A stretch of 6,303 bases of DNA, from positions 1 through 6,303 of the forward strand of contig JAJDTN010000302.1 in NCBI GenBank assembly GCA_022827165.1, written 5' to 3'. Positions within the stretch are counted from its first letter, which is position 1, and each line of letters starts with the position of its first letter. The position numbers were made by a program, and so were the translations under genes. Positions 1-5,557 of the stretch are shown piece after piece. The DNA comes from Candidatus Latescibacterota bacterium. Its GTDB lineage: Bacteria; Latescibacterota; UBA2968; UBA8231. The notes below the pieces were generated by a model. That model was not told the DNA's origin, did not search any database, and saw nothing but the letters and a program-made list of their open reading frames with translations.

Positions 1-219
1 CTCGGCCATCGCCTCCGCCTCGCCCAGCTTCTGGGCCACGATCCCCACGGCTCCGGCGTCGATCTGCCGGCGGGCGACGGCCGGGGTCTTGTGGGTCTTG
101 GTGTGCACCCGCAGGTCGATCTCCAGGGCGTCGCAGGCGGCCTGGAGCTGCGCGATGTTGCGGTCGAGGATGTCGAGGTCGGCGCACAGGGCGGGCGTGT
201 CCAGCTCGGTGTAGTGCAC
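1..219 (-). CDS. Fold-type III PLP enzyme (D-threonine aldolase / D-serine dehydratase-like), N-terminal part
   Basis: Only the first 73 codons are present; the gene runs off the left edge. The protein opens with HYTELDTPALCADLDILDRN, the usual beginning of alanine-racemase-fold enzymes of the D-threonine aldolase / D-serine dehydratase (DSD1) group. Residues 37-44 read LRVHTKTHK-like (RVHTKTHK); in this family the first lysine of that motif (K41 here) forms the Schiff base with pyridoxal phosphate. Such enzymes cleave or deaminate D-3-hydroxyamino acids in the cytoplasm, and the precise substrate cannot be told from this fragment. The start is GTG at 219-217, with GAGGAG 6 bases upstream (231-226) inside the end of the glycosyltransferase gene. 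That gene's stop lies only 2 bases upstream, so the two are very probably co-transcribed and translationally coupled. The metal-binding C-terminal domain that would separate aldolase from dehydratase is outside the window. Confidence 0.85.
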   Translation of the reverse strand, partial: MHYTELDTPALCADLDILDRNIAQLQAACDALEIDLRVHTKTHKTPAVARRQIDAGAVGIVAQKLGEAEAMAE

Positions 220-221
220 GG

Positions 222-1307
222 TCAGCTCCTCAGCTCCTTGAAGAAATCGAGATAGCGGGACGAGGCCGTGTCCCAGGTGTACTCGCGGCGGCAGTAGCGG
301 CGCGCCGCCGCGCCGGCGGCGCGGCGTTCCTCCGGGGTCAGATCGTAGAAGGCTTGCACCGCGCCGGCAAAGGCCGGGTAGTCGCCCGCCGGCGCCAGCC
401 ACCCCCCCTCGCGCACCGCTTCCACCAGGGCGTCCACGGCGAAGGCGACCACCGGCGTGCCGAAGTACATCGCCTCCAGGGGCGCGATGCCGAAGCCCTC
501 CACGTCGCCCTCGGTGGCCACGTTGGGCATGAGGAACAGGTCGCAGTGGCGCCGCAGCATGGAGCAGGTGTCGTCGTCGAGGACGCCGAGGAGCAGCACC
601 CGCCCGGGGTCGTCGAGGCCTTCCCGGGCCTGGCGCACGAGGCCGGCGTCGGGCCCGTCGCCGACGACGAGGAGGCGCACGTCGGCGGCCAGCAGCGGCA
701 TGCCGCGCTCGACGAACCGGGCCAGGCCCTTGCGCGGCACCATGCGCCCCACGTTGAGCAGCAGCCGGTCGCGGCCGAAGGCGACTCCGTGCTCCGCCTC
801 GAAGGCGCGGCGCAGCTCCTCGTCGCGCTCCGGCGGCGGCTCCACCGGCTCGGCCCCCAGGTGGATGAGGCGCATCCGCTCCCGGGGGACGCCCCAGGCC
901 TCGGCGGCGATGCGCCCGGAGTTCTCGCTGTACACGGCGATGCCGTGGCAGCGCAGGGTCCCGGCCCGCATCAGGGCCCGCGCCCGGCGGTCGGGGAAGG
1001 TCATCTCCAGGCCGTTGAGGGTGCAGCAGAAGCGGGCCCGGCCGCGCAGCGGCGCCAGGGTCCAGGCGAGGGAGGCGGCGACGCCGTCGCCGAAGTAGAC
1101 CAGGTCGACCCGCCGCGCCAGCAGCGCCAGGGCCGCCCGCAGCCACGCCCACGGCAGGAACCAGGCCAGGTGCAGGACCGAGTCGCGCCCCAGGGTCACC
1201 CGGGTCACCGGCAGCCGCTGGCTCAGGTAGGTGAAGAGCTTGAAGGCGTGGGTCTGGAGCCCGCCGAGGGAGGGCGGGTAGCGGCGGGAGACGAAGAGGA
1301 TGCGCAT
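222..1307 (-). CDS. Family 4 glycosyltransferase (GT-B fold)
   Basis: A complete 361-residue protein, the usual size for GT4 enzymes. The N-terminal domain opens with MRILFVSRRYPPSLGGLQTH (1-20), matching the family pattern of a first strand followed by a P-x-x-G-G loop. The C-terminal nucleotide-sugar domain has VGRMVPRKG (186-194), LLVVGDGPD (212-220) and the acidic EX7E motif in EGFGIAPLE (E270 and E278), followed by AMYFGTPVVA. GT4 enzymes are retaining transferases that move a sugar from a nucleotide donor to a lipid, polysaccharide or small acceptor, usually at the cytoplasmic membrane face. The donor and acceptor cannot be deduced here. The hydrophobic stretch at about 45-65 is part of the N-terminal domain and may touch the membrane. 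The ATG start has no clear purine-rich ribosome site upstream. The gene is followed after 2 bases by the PLP enzyme gene, and it diverges from the aquaporin gene. Confidence 0.93.
   Translation of the reverse strand: MRILFVSRRYPPSLGGLQTHAFKLFTYLSQRLPVTRVTLGRDSVLHLAWFLPWAWLRAALALLARRVDLVYFGDGVAASLAWTLAPLRGRARFCCTLNGLEMTFPDRRARALMRAGTLRCHGIAVYSENSGRIAAEAWGVPRERMRLIHLGAEPVEPPPERDEELRRAFEAEHGVAFGRDRLLLNVGRMVPRKGLARFVERGMPLLAADVRLLVVGDGPDAGLVRQAREGLDDPGRVLLLGVLDDDTCSMLRRHCDLFLMPNVATEGDVEGFGIAPLEAMYFGTPVVAFAVDALVEAVREGGWLAPAGDYPAFAGAVQAFYDLTPEERRAAGAAARRYCRREYTWDTASSRYLDFFKELRS
226..231 (-). promoter_or_regulatory. Ribosome binding site of the PLP enzyme gene
   Basis: GAGGAG on the minus strand, 6 bases before the GTG at 219. 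It lies inside the last codons of the glycosyltransferase gene. It supports the GTG start and coupling of the two genes. Confidence 0.6.
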
Positions 1308-1367
1308 GGCTGGAAGAGAGGGCTCCGGGTGCGGCGGGCGGGGAGGGCCACTAAGTTAAGCACCTCC
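1308..1367. promoter_or_regulatory. Divergent intergenic region, likely shared promoters
   Basis: These 60 bases separate the divergent starts of the glycosyltransferase (minus) and aquaporin (plus) genes, so promoters for both directions must lie here or reach into the genes. The only AT-rich patch is CTAAGTTAAG at 1351-1360. On the plus strand TAAGTT (1352-1357) fits a TANNNT -10 element, which would place the transcript start within a few bases of the aquaporin ATG at 1368. No convincing -35 hexamer is visible. A purine block GGGAGGG (1341-1347) is 20 bases from the ATG, too far for a normal ribosome site. Confidence 0.35.
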
Positions 1368-1374
1368 ATGGAGG
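1363..1374. repeat. Perfect 12-base palindrome spanning the aquaporin start codon
   Basis: CCTCCATGGAGG is its own reverse complement and is centred on the aquaporin ATG (1368-1370). It could be an operator-like dyad or chance. With no loop it cannot form an RNA hairpin without opening the central bases. Confidence 0.3.
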
Positions 1375-2012
1375 CCAGGGCATACGCGGCGGAGCTGGCG
1401 GGGACCTTCACCCTCGTCTTCATCGGCGCCGGCGCCGTGGCCGTGGGTGTGGGCGGCCTCCTGGGCGCCGCCTTCGCCCACGGCTTCGTCGTCCTCGCCT
1501 TCAGCTTCGTCTGGGGCCGCCGCGCCCCTCACATCAACCCCGCCGTCACCCTCGGGCTCTTCGTCGCCGGCGTGGTGAAGGCGGTCCATCTGCCCGCCTG
1601 CTGGCTCGCCCAGCTGTCCGGCGGCCTCGTCGCCGCCCTCGCCCTGCAGCTGACCGTGGGCGGCTTCACCGACTCCCTGGGCGCCACCGTCCCGGCCCCG
1701 GGCGTCAGCCACGGCCAGGCCCTCGTCCTGGAGGCGATCCTCACCTTCATGCTCGTCACCTCCATCCTCGTCACCGCCGTCAGCGGCCGCGGAGGCGAAC
1801 TCGGGCTTGCCGCCATCGGCCTCACCCTGATCTTCTGCATCCTCATGGGCGGGCCCCTCACCGGCGCCTCCCTGAACCCGGCCCGCACCCTGGGGCCGGC
1901 GGTGTTCACCGACACGCTGCACCTGTTCTGGATCTACCTGGTGGGGACCTTCCTCGGGGCGGCCCTCGCCGGCGGCCTCTACCGCGGACTGCTGAAGGGA
2001 GAGCACACTTGA
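1368..2012 (+). CDS. Aquaporin / MIP family channel with a TIP-like selectivity filter
   Basis: A complete 214-residue membrane protein of the major intrinsic protein family, which passively conducts water or small neutral solutes across the cytoplasmic membrane. Both half-helix signatures are present: NPAV at 57-60 and NPAR at 170-173. Hydrophobic segments lie at about 8-28, 33-50, 76-98, 117-138, 146-164 and 186-207, giving the expected six spans. Hand alignment to E. coli AqpZ and plant TIPs puts the aromatic/arginine filter at H38, I158, A167 and R173. This H-I-A-R set is seen in plant tonoplast aquaporins rather than in AqpZ (F-H-T-R) or GlpF (W-G-F-R), and hints at permeability beyond water (ammonia, urea or peroxide), which is inference. 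Loop B reads GRRAPHINPAV, one residue shorter than AqpZ. ATG 1368 was chosen because AYAAELAGTF is a typical family N-terminus. No well-spaced ribosome site precedes it. The stop overlaps the next start. Confidence 0.93.
   Translation: MEARAYAAELAGTFTLVFIGAGAVAVGVGGLLGAAFAHGFVVLAFSFVWGRRAPHINPAVTLGLFVAGVVKAVHLPACWLAQLSGGLVAALALQLTVGGFTDSLGATVPAPGVSHGQALVLEAILTFMLVTSILVTAVSGRGGELGLAAIGLTLIFCILMGGPLTGASLNPARTLGPAVFTDTLHLFWIYLVGTFLGAALAGGLYRGLLKGEHT
1995..2001 (+). promoter_or_regulatory. Ribosome binding site of the MlrC-type gene
   Basis: AAGGGAG lies 7 bases before the TTG at 2009, inside the last codons of the aquaporin gene. It decides in favour of the TTG start, since no ATG or GTG gives the family N-terminus. 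Confidence 0.6.
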
Positions 2013-3475
2013 GAATCGCCGTCGCCGGCTTCGCCCACGAGTCGAACACCTTCTCCGTGCAGCCCACCCGCCTCGAGGACTTCGGCATCCTCACGGGGCA
2101 GGAGATGCTGGCCCGGCATGCCGACACTTACCACGAGATCGCCGGGTACGTGGCCGCCGCCGAGGACCTGGGCCTGGAGCTGTGTCCCATCCTCTCGGCC
2201 TCGGCCACCCCCGCGGGGCCGGTCTCCCCCGAGGCCTTCGAGGAACTCTGCGGCCGCATCCTCGCCGGCCTCGGGGATCTGGGCGCCGTCGACGGGGTCC
2301 TGCTCGCTCTCCACGGCGCCATGGTCGCCGAGGAGTACCCCCACGGCGACGCCGAGGTCGTGCGCCGCGTGCGAGAGCTGGTGGGCCCGGAGATGCCCCT
2401 CGTCGTCACCCACGACTACCACGCCAACGTGCCGCCCTCCCTGGTGGAGGCGGCCGACGCCCTGGTCATCTACAAGACCAACCCCCACGTCGACCAGCGC
2501 GAGCGCGGCTGGGAGGCGGCGTCGATCCTGGCGCGCACCGCGCGCGGCGAGGTGAGGCCCGCCATGGCCCTGGCCCAACCGCGGCTGGTGCTCAACATCT
2601 GCTTCCACAACACCAGCCTGCCGCCCGTGCAGCCCATCCTGGCCCGCGCCGTGGAGCTGGAGCAGCGGGAGGGGATCCTCTCCTGCTCGGTCGCCGGCGG
2701 CTATCAGTACGCCGACGTGGAGTTCATGGGGCCGTCGGTGGTCGTCGTCGCCGACGGCGACCCGGAGCTGGCCCGCGCCGAGGCGGACGCTCTGTCAGCG
2801 GCGATGTGGGAAGCGCGGGATCAGATGATCCCGGGGCTGCCCGGCCCGGCCGAGGCGGTGCGCCAGGCCATGGAGAGCCGGGAGCACCCGGTGACCCTCC
2901 TCGACGTGGGCGACAACATCGGCGGCGGCTCCACGGGGGACTCGACCCTGATCCTGGAAGAGCTGCTCGCGCAGGGCGCCGACGGCTGGGTGGTGACCCT
3001 GTGGGACCCGGAGGCGGTGCGGGCCTGCGCCGCCGCCGGCATCGGCGCCGAGGTCGAGGTCGACGCCGGCGGCAAGACCGACGACATGCACGGGGATCCG
3101 CAGCGGGTGAAGGGCACGGTGCGCACCCTGTCCGACGGCCGCTACGAGGAACGCGAGCGCCGCCACGGCGGCGGCCGCCACCACAACCAGGGGCTCACCG
3201 CCGTCCTGCGCGTGCCCAGCGGCCCGGGGGAGGGCCTGCTCGTCCTCGACAGCAACCGCCAGCCTCCCATGAGCATCCACCAGATCACCAGTGCCGGCAT
3301 CGCGCCGGAGCAGCAGAAGATCCTGGTCGCCAAGGGCGCCGTCGCCCCGCGCGCCGCGTACGAGCCCGTGTCGCCGAGGCTGATCGAGGTCGACTCCGGC
3401 GGCGCCTGCTGGATGGGCCGCGGCCCCGGGGACTACCGGCGCGCCGACCGCGGCAAGTACGAGTGGAACCAGTAA
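2009..3475 (+). CDS. M81 family metallopeptidase / MlrC-type hydrolase
   Basis: A complete 488-residue protein, typical of the MlrC family (N-terminal DUF1485/M81 domain plus MlrC_C domain). Family marks in order: RIAVAGFAHESNTF (2-15), LLALHGAM (98-105), VTHDYHANV (133-141), YKTNPHVDQRERG (155-167), DVGDNIGGGSTGDST (299-313) and GLTAVLRV (395-402). D136, H138 and H160 sit where the family places its predicted zinc ligands. The founding member, sphingomonad MlrC, cleaves linearised microcystin; most relatives have unknown substrates, so a microcystin role should not be assumed. The extreme C-terminus (VDSGGACWMG) departs from the more usual VNTPG form. The start is TTG, sharing the sequence TTGA with the aquaporin stop, a 4-base overlap that implies translational coupling. 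The Gfo/Idh/MocA gene follows after 28 bases. No signal peptide is seen, so the enzyme is probably cytoplasmic. Confidence 0.93.
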   Translation: MRIAVAGFAHESNTFSVQPTRLEDFGILTGQEMLARHADTYHEIAGYVAAAEDLGLELCPILSASATPAGPVSPEAFEELCGRILAGLGDLGAVDGVLLALHGAMVAEEYPHGDAEVVRRVRELVGPEMPLVVTHDYHANVPPSLVEAADALVIYKTNPHVDQRERGWEAASILARTARGEVRPAMALAQPRLVLNICFHNTSLPPVQPILARAVELEQREGILSCSVAGGYQYADVEFMGPSVVVVADGDPELARAEADALSAAMWEARDQMIPGLPGPAEAVRQAMESREHPVTLLDVGDNIGGGSTGDSTLILEELLAQGADGWVVTLWDPEAVRACAAAGIGAEVEVDAGGKTDDMHGDPQRVKGTVRTLSDGRYEERERRHGGGRHHNQGLTAVLRVPSGPGEGLLVLDSNRQPPMSIHQITSAGIAPEQQKILVAKGAVAPRAAYEPVSPRLIEVDSGGACWMGRGPGDYRRADRGKYEWNQ

Positions 3476-3491
3476 CCCAACCGAAGAGAAC

Positions 3492-3497
3492 AGGAGG
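3492..3497 (+). promoter_or_regulatory. Strong ribosome binding site of the oxidoreductase gene
   Basis: A consensus AGGAGG lies 6 bases before the ATG at 3504, in the short gap after the MlrC-type gene. It fixes the start and suggests efficient independent translation within the operon. Confidence 0.75.
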
Positions 3498-3503
3498 AAG
3501 GAC

Positions 3504-4523
3504 ATGACCTTGCGAATCGGCATCGTCGGCGCCGGGGCCAACACCCGGGAGCGGCACATCCCCGGGTTCCAGGAGATCGACGGCGTGGAGGTGGTGGCCG
3601 TCTGCAACCGCTCCCGCGAGTCGGGGCAGCGGGCGGCCGACGACTTCGGCATCCCCGCCGTGTACGACGACTGGAAGGAGCTGGTCCACGCCGCCGAGGT
3701 GGACGCCGTCTGCATCGGCACCTGGCCCTACCTGCACTGCGACATCACCCTGGAGGGCCTGGCCGCCGGCAAGCACGTCCTCACCGAGGCGCGCATGGCC
3801 ATGAACCTCGAAGAGGCCCGGCGCATGCTGGCCGCGGCACAGGCCTCCGACAAGGTGACCATGATCGTGCCGGCGCCCATCAACCTGGAGACCGAGCCCA
3901 CCCTCCTCGGCATGGTCGCCGACGGCGTCTTCGGCGACTGGCTGGAGGTTCACGTCAGCGCCCTCACCGGCGGCTGGGACCCCTCCGCCCCCCTGCACTG
4001 GCGCCAGCGGCGCGACCTGTCGGGCAACAACATCATGGCCATGGGCATCCTCAACGAGACGGTGCGGCGCTACGTCGGCCACGACCGCGCCCTCATGGCC
4101 CACGCCCACATCTTCACCGGCGAGCGCACCGACCCCGAGAGCGGCACCCCGAAGCCGGCGGACGTGCCCGAGAGCCTCGGCATCCTCTCCGAGCTGGAGA
4201 GCGGCGCCACCGCCGTCTACCACGTGAGCAGCGTCGCCGCCCACGGCGGCATCTCCTTCGAGATGCACGGCACCAAGGGGTCGATCCGCCTGGAGGAGGA
4301 CAAGGCCCTCGTGGCCCTGGACGACGGCGGCTGGCGCGAGCTGGTGGTGGAGCCGGAGAAGCAGTGGGGCTGGAACGTGGAGGCCGACTTCGTCGACGCC
4401 ATCCGCGACGGCCGGCCGGTGACCCACACCAACTTCGAGGACGGCGTGAAGTACATGGCCTTCACCGAGGCGGTGCAGGTCAGTTTCCGCGAGGGCCGGA
4501 GGGTGGTGCTGGGGGAGCTGTAG
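3504..4523 (+). CDS. Gfo/Idh/MocA family oxidoreductase with EAR in place of EKP
   Basis: A complete 339-residue protein, the usual family length. The N-terminal Rossmann domain begins LRIGIVGAGANTRERHIPGF (3-22), followed by VVAVCNRSRE (30-39) and VDAVCIGT (66-73). The C-terminal half (about 125-339) is the alpha/beta substrate domain, with FEMHGTKGSIRLEED (252-266) typical of the family. Classical members carry GKHVxxEKP, whose lysine takes part in NAD(P)-dependent sugar oxidation; here it is GKHVLTEARMAMN, so EKP is replaced by EAR at 95-97. I recall other annotated members with TEARMA, so this looks like a subfamily trait rather than a mutation, but normal dehydrogenase chemistry is doubtful. 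The usual second-domain lysine/histidine pattern is partly recognisable as GNNIMAMGILNETV (174-187), with no clear DxxxH. It is probably the last gene of the aquaporin-MlrC transcription unit. The substrate is unknown. Confidence 0.92.
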   Translation: MTLRIGIVGAGANTRERHIPGFQEIDGVEVVAVCNRSRESGQRAADDFGIPAVYDDWKELVHAAEVDAVCIGTWPYLHCDITLEGLAAGKHVLTEARMAMNLEEARRMLAAAQASDKVTMIVPAPINLETEPTLLGMVADGVFGDWLEVHVSALTGGWDPSAPLHWRQRRDLSGNNIMAMGILNETVRRYVGHDRALMAHAHIFTGERTDPESGTPKPADVPESLGILSELESGATAVYHVSSVAAHGGISFEMHGTKGSIRLEEDKALVALDDGGWRELVVEPEKQWGWNVEADFVDAIRDGRPVTHTNFEDGVKYMAFTEAVQVSFREGRRVVLGEL

Positions 4524-4579
4524 GCGATTCCGGAGGCAGGGGGCGCGACGGCGGCACTCAGTTGGTCTGTGGTTCGGCC

Positions 4580-4602
4580 GGGGGGCGCTGCCCGGCACCC
4601 CC
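4580..4602. terminator. GC-rich hairpin between convergent genes, possible terminator
   Basis: GGGGG at 4581-4585 pairs with CCCCC at 4598-4602. After one mismatch, two further G-C pairs close a small loop. It sits in the 78-base gap between the convergent oxidoreductase (ends 4523) and the low-GC cassette gene, and touches the stop codon of the latter (4604-4602). No T-run follows on either strand, so it is not a canonical intrinsic terminator. Confidence 0.3.
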
Positions 4603-5198
4603 TACTTCAGGGAGTCTCTGATCGCCTCCAGAATCTCATTGGTAGGATAGTCTGAGAATCTGGAAGATCTGGTGCCCCTGGAGTACGGCTCCTGAAAGTC
4701 GGCATAGGCAAAGAGAATTTCGTCGACAGAGACAGGAGTTGCTCCGGCCTCGCTGACGAGCCAGGTGCGCACGACTTCCACTGCTTTCTCGTGGTCTCCA
4801 TCATGGGGACAAACATCGATCCCGGACAAATCAGAAAGCGCCTTCTTGTACCTGTATGGTTTCTTCTCCAAGATCAGGCACTTTCTGTCAGCCCCCTGAG
4901 ACATCTGCCTGAGGCCAAAGTCCATTCCCAACTCGAAGGGGATATTCATCCGGAAGTATTCTCCCTTCCTGGACGCGCGGCACCTGCTCAGATCATGTAT
5001 GCAATACTTGGACCCCTGTAGCAGTCCCCAGATCTTGTCAACCCTGTTCTCGAGGGAGTCTCTGCGTTCCGTTGCAAGTCTCGGGAAGAACCCCAAATAC
5101 ACGACGCAGAAGAAGATGGCCCGAAGAATCGGATCGTAGTCCTCATCAAAAGGGCAGTTGACAAAGACCGAACTCTCAAAGGACGGCTCGGTCACCAA
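4602..5198 (-). CDS. Uncharacterised VFVNCPFD protein, probable TIR/Rossmannoid-like domain
   Basis: A complete 198-residue protein with no assigned function that I can name. I recall uncharacterised bacterial relatives sharing its motifs: VFVNCPFD (11-18), RVDKIWGLL (52-60), YCIHDLSR (65-72), MNIPFELGMDFG (84-95), CLILEKKPYRYKKALSDLSG (107-126) and FSDY (181-184). Read as secondary structure it alternates strand and helix five times: strand 11-16, helix 21-35, strand 37-42, helix 51-62, strand 65-70, helix 87-97, strand 107-111, helix 116-125, strand 127-131, helix 136-148. That order, with E89 at the start of the third helix, resembles TIR and nucleoside deoxyribosyltransferase-like folds that act on NAD or nucleotides; this is inference. 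The last 50 residues form an extra tail. The start is TTG 5198 with AAGGGA 8 bases upstream, and GTG 5195 is an alternative. It lies 5 bases after the DUF2188 gene. G+C is about 50%, far below the flanks. No signal peptide or clear membrane span was seen. Confidence 0.85.
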   Translation of the reverse strand: MVTEPSFESSVFVNCPFDEDYDPILRAIFFCVVYLGFFPRLATERRDSLENRVDKIWGLLQGSKYCIHDLSRCRASRKGEYFRMNIPFELGMDFGLRQMSQGADRKCLILEKKPYRYKKALSDLSGIDVCPHDGDHEKAVEVVRTWLVSEAGATPVSVDEILFAYADFQEPYSRGTRSSRFSDYPTNEILEAIRDSLK

Positions 5199-5203
5199 GC
5201 CCT

Positions 5204-5428
5204 CTATCCCTTCCGCCGCGAAGGATCGTTGCCATATGAGTTTCGGTCCCTGATTTGCCCATCTCGGCCATGGATGAACAGTTCTGTCTTCTGATCCTTG
5301 GCTCTTTCCCGAGCTTCTGCAATCGCTTCCTGCTGAGTATCATGGATACTGGCAACCCTCTTCGAGCCCGTGCTTCTGACGGCCCACTTCCCCTGACGAG
5401 GGACCACATGCTGGCTCTTCCTTGTCAT
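5204..5428 (-). CDS. DUF2188 domain protein
   Basis: A complete 74-residue protein filled almost wholly by a DUF2188 domain. Family marks are QHVVPRQGKWAV (6-17), the HDTQQEAIAEAR helix (29-40) and the closing HGRDGQIRDRNSYGNDP (53-69). The biochemical role of DUF2188 is unknown to me; the domain is small, basic and probably cytoplasmic. The ATG at 5428 has a near-perfect GGAGGTGA 6 bases upstream (5442-5435), so the start is secure and expression is likely to be strong. The gene is followed after 5 bases by the VFVNCPFD gene on the same strand, so the two almost certainly form one transcript. This arrangement, a small basic first gene and a larger likely enzyme second, is compatible with a regulator or antidote plus effector pair, but nothing in the sequence proves that. 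Base composition is clearly lower in G+C than in the flanking genes. Confidence 0.88.
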   Translation of the reverse strand: MTRKSQHVVPRQGKWAVRSTGSKRVASIHDTQQEAIAEARERAKDQKTELFIHGRDGQIRDRNSYGNDPSRRKG

Positions 5429-5434
5429 TGCAAG

Positions 5435-5442
5435 TCACCTCC
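5435..5442 (-). promoter_or_regulatory. Strong ribosome binding site of the DUF2188 gene
   Basis: GGAGGTGA on the minus strand, 6 bases before the ATG at 5428. It closely matches the anti-Shine-Dalgarno complement and confirms this short gene. Confidence 0.75.
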
Positions 5443-5484
5443 ACGCAATATGCTGCTGCTTGGGTGAGAACTCATGGGCAAAAG

Positions 5485-5497
5485 CCATTGTCAATGG
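5485..5497. repeat. 13-base inverted repeat with an embedded TTGACA, possible operator/-35
   Basis: CCATTG-T-CAATGG is a 6-base inverted repeat about one base. On the minus strand it contains the consensus -35 hexamer TTGACA (5494-5489), 61 bases before the DUF2188 start. A repressor site over a -35 element would suit an autoregulated cassette. No good -10 hexamer is found 16-18 bases downstream, so the promoter reading is weak. Confidence 0.3.
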
Positions 5498-5557
5498 ACG
5501 ATACGCTCCGTGCTGCGTCTCTTCAACATGCGTTCTTGCAGGACCCTGAGGACGCCA

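Larger units (their letters stand above)
4603..5557. other. Low-GC island, likely horizontally acquired
   Basis: Two 60-base lines counted inside (4621-4680 and 5101-5160) have 30 and 31 G+C, against 42 in a line of the adjacent oxidoreductase gene (4381-4440). The drop is abrupt at both ends: just after the hairpin near 4602 and just before the last codons of the phosphonoacetate hydrolase near 5560. The island contains exactly the DUF2188 and VFVNCPFD genes plus about 130 bases of upstream sequence. No transposase, integrase, tRNA or obvious flanking repeat was found. Confidence 0.7.

Noticed and set aside
354..1367. In-frame open extension of more than 300 codons upstream of the aquaporin start
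   Set aside because: It runs antisense through the glycosyltransferase gene, is composed of low-complexity Ala/Gly/His/Gln-rich sequence typical of GC-rich shadow frames, and the aquaporin fold begins naturally at 1368.
2182..3507. Long plus-strand Arg/Gly/Pro-rich open frame inside the MlrC-type gene
   Set aside because: It is an alternative frame of the GC-rich MlrC-type gene with no recognisable domain; its composition is that of a shadow frame.
3285..4598. Long minus-strand open frame opposite the oxidoreductase and the MlrC-type gene end
   Set aside because: It is antisense to two well-recognised genes and shows His/Val/Ala-rich shadow composition with no domain signature.
4610..5064. 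Direct repeat GGGAGTCTCTG at 4610-4620 and 5054-5064
   Set aside because: Both copies encode RDSL within the VFVNCPFD gene (once near residue 46, once at the C-terminus); 11 bases shared through the same residues is likely chance and does not flank the island.
5443..5460. CATATT as a -10 element for the DUF2188 gene
   Set aside because: It would put the transcript start inside the ribosome site, and there is no -35 hexamer at the right distance.
5485..5497. Intrinsic terminator for the phosphonoacetate hydrolase gene at the inverted repeat
   Set aside because: The stem would be only about 5 base pairs with few G-C pairs, and just CTTTT follows, so it is too weak to call.
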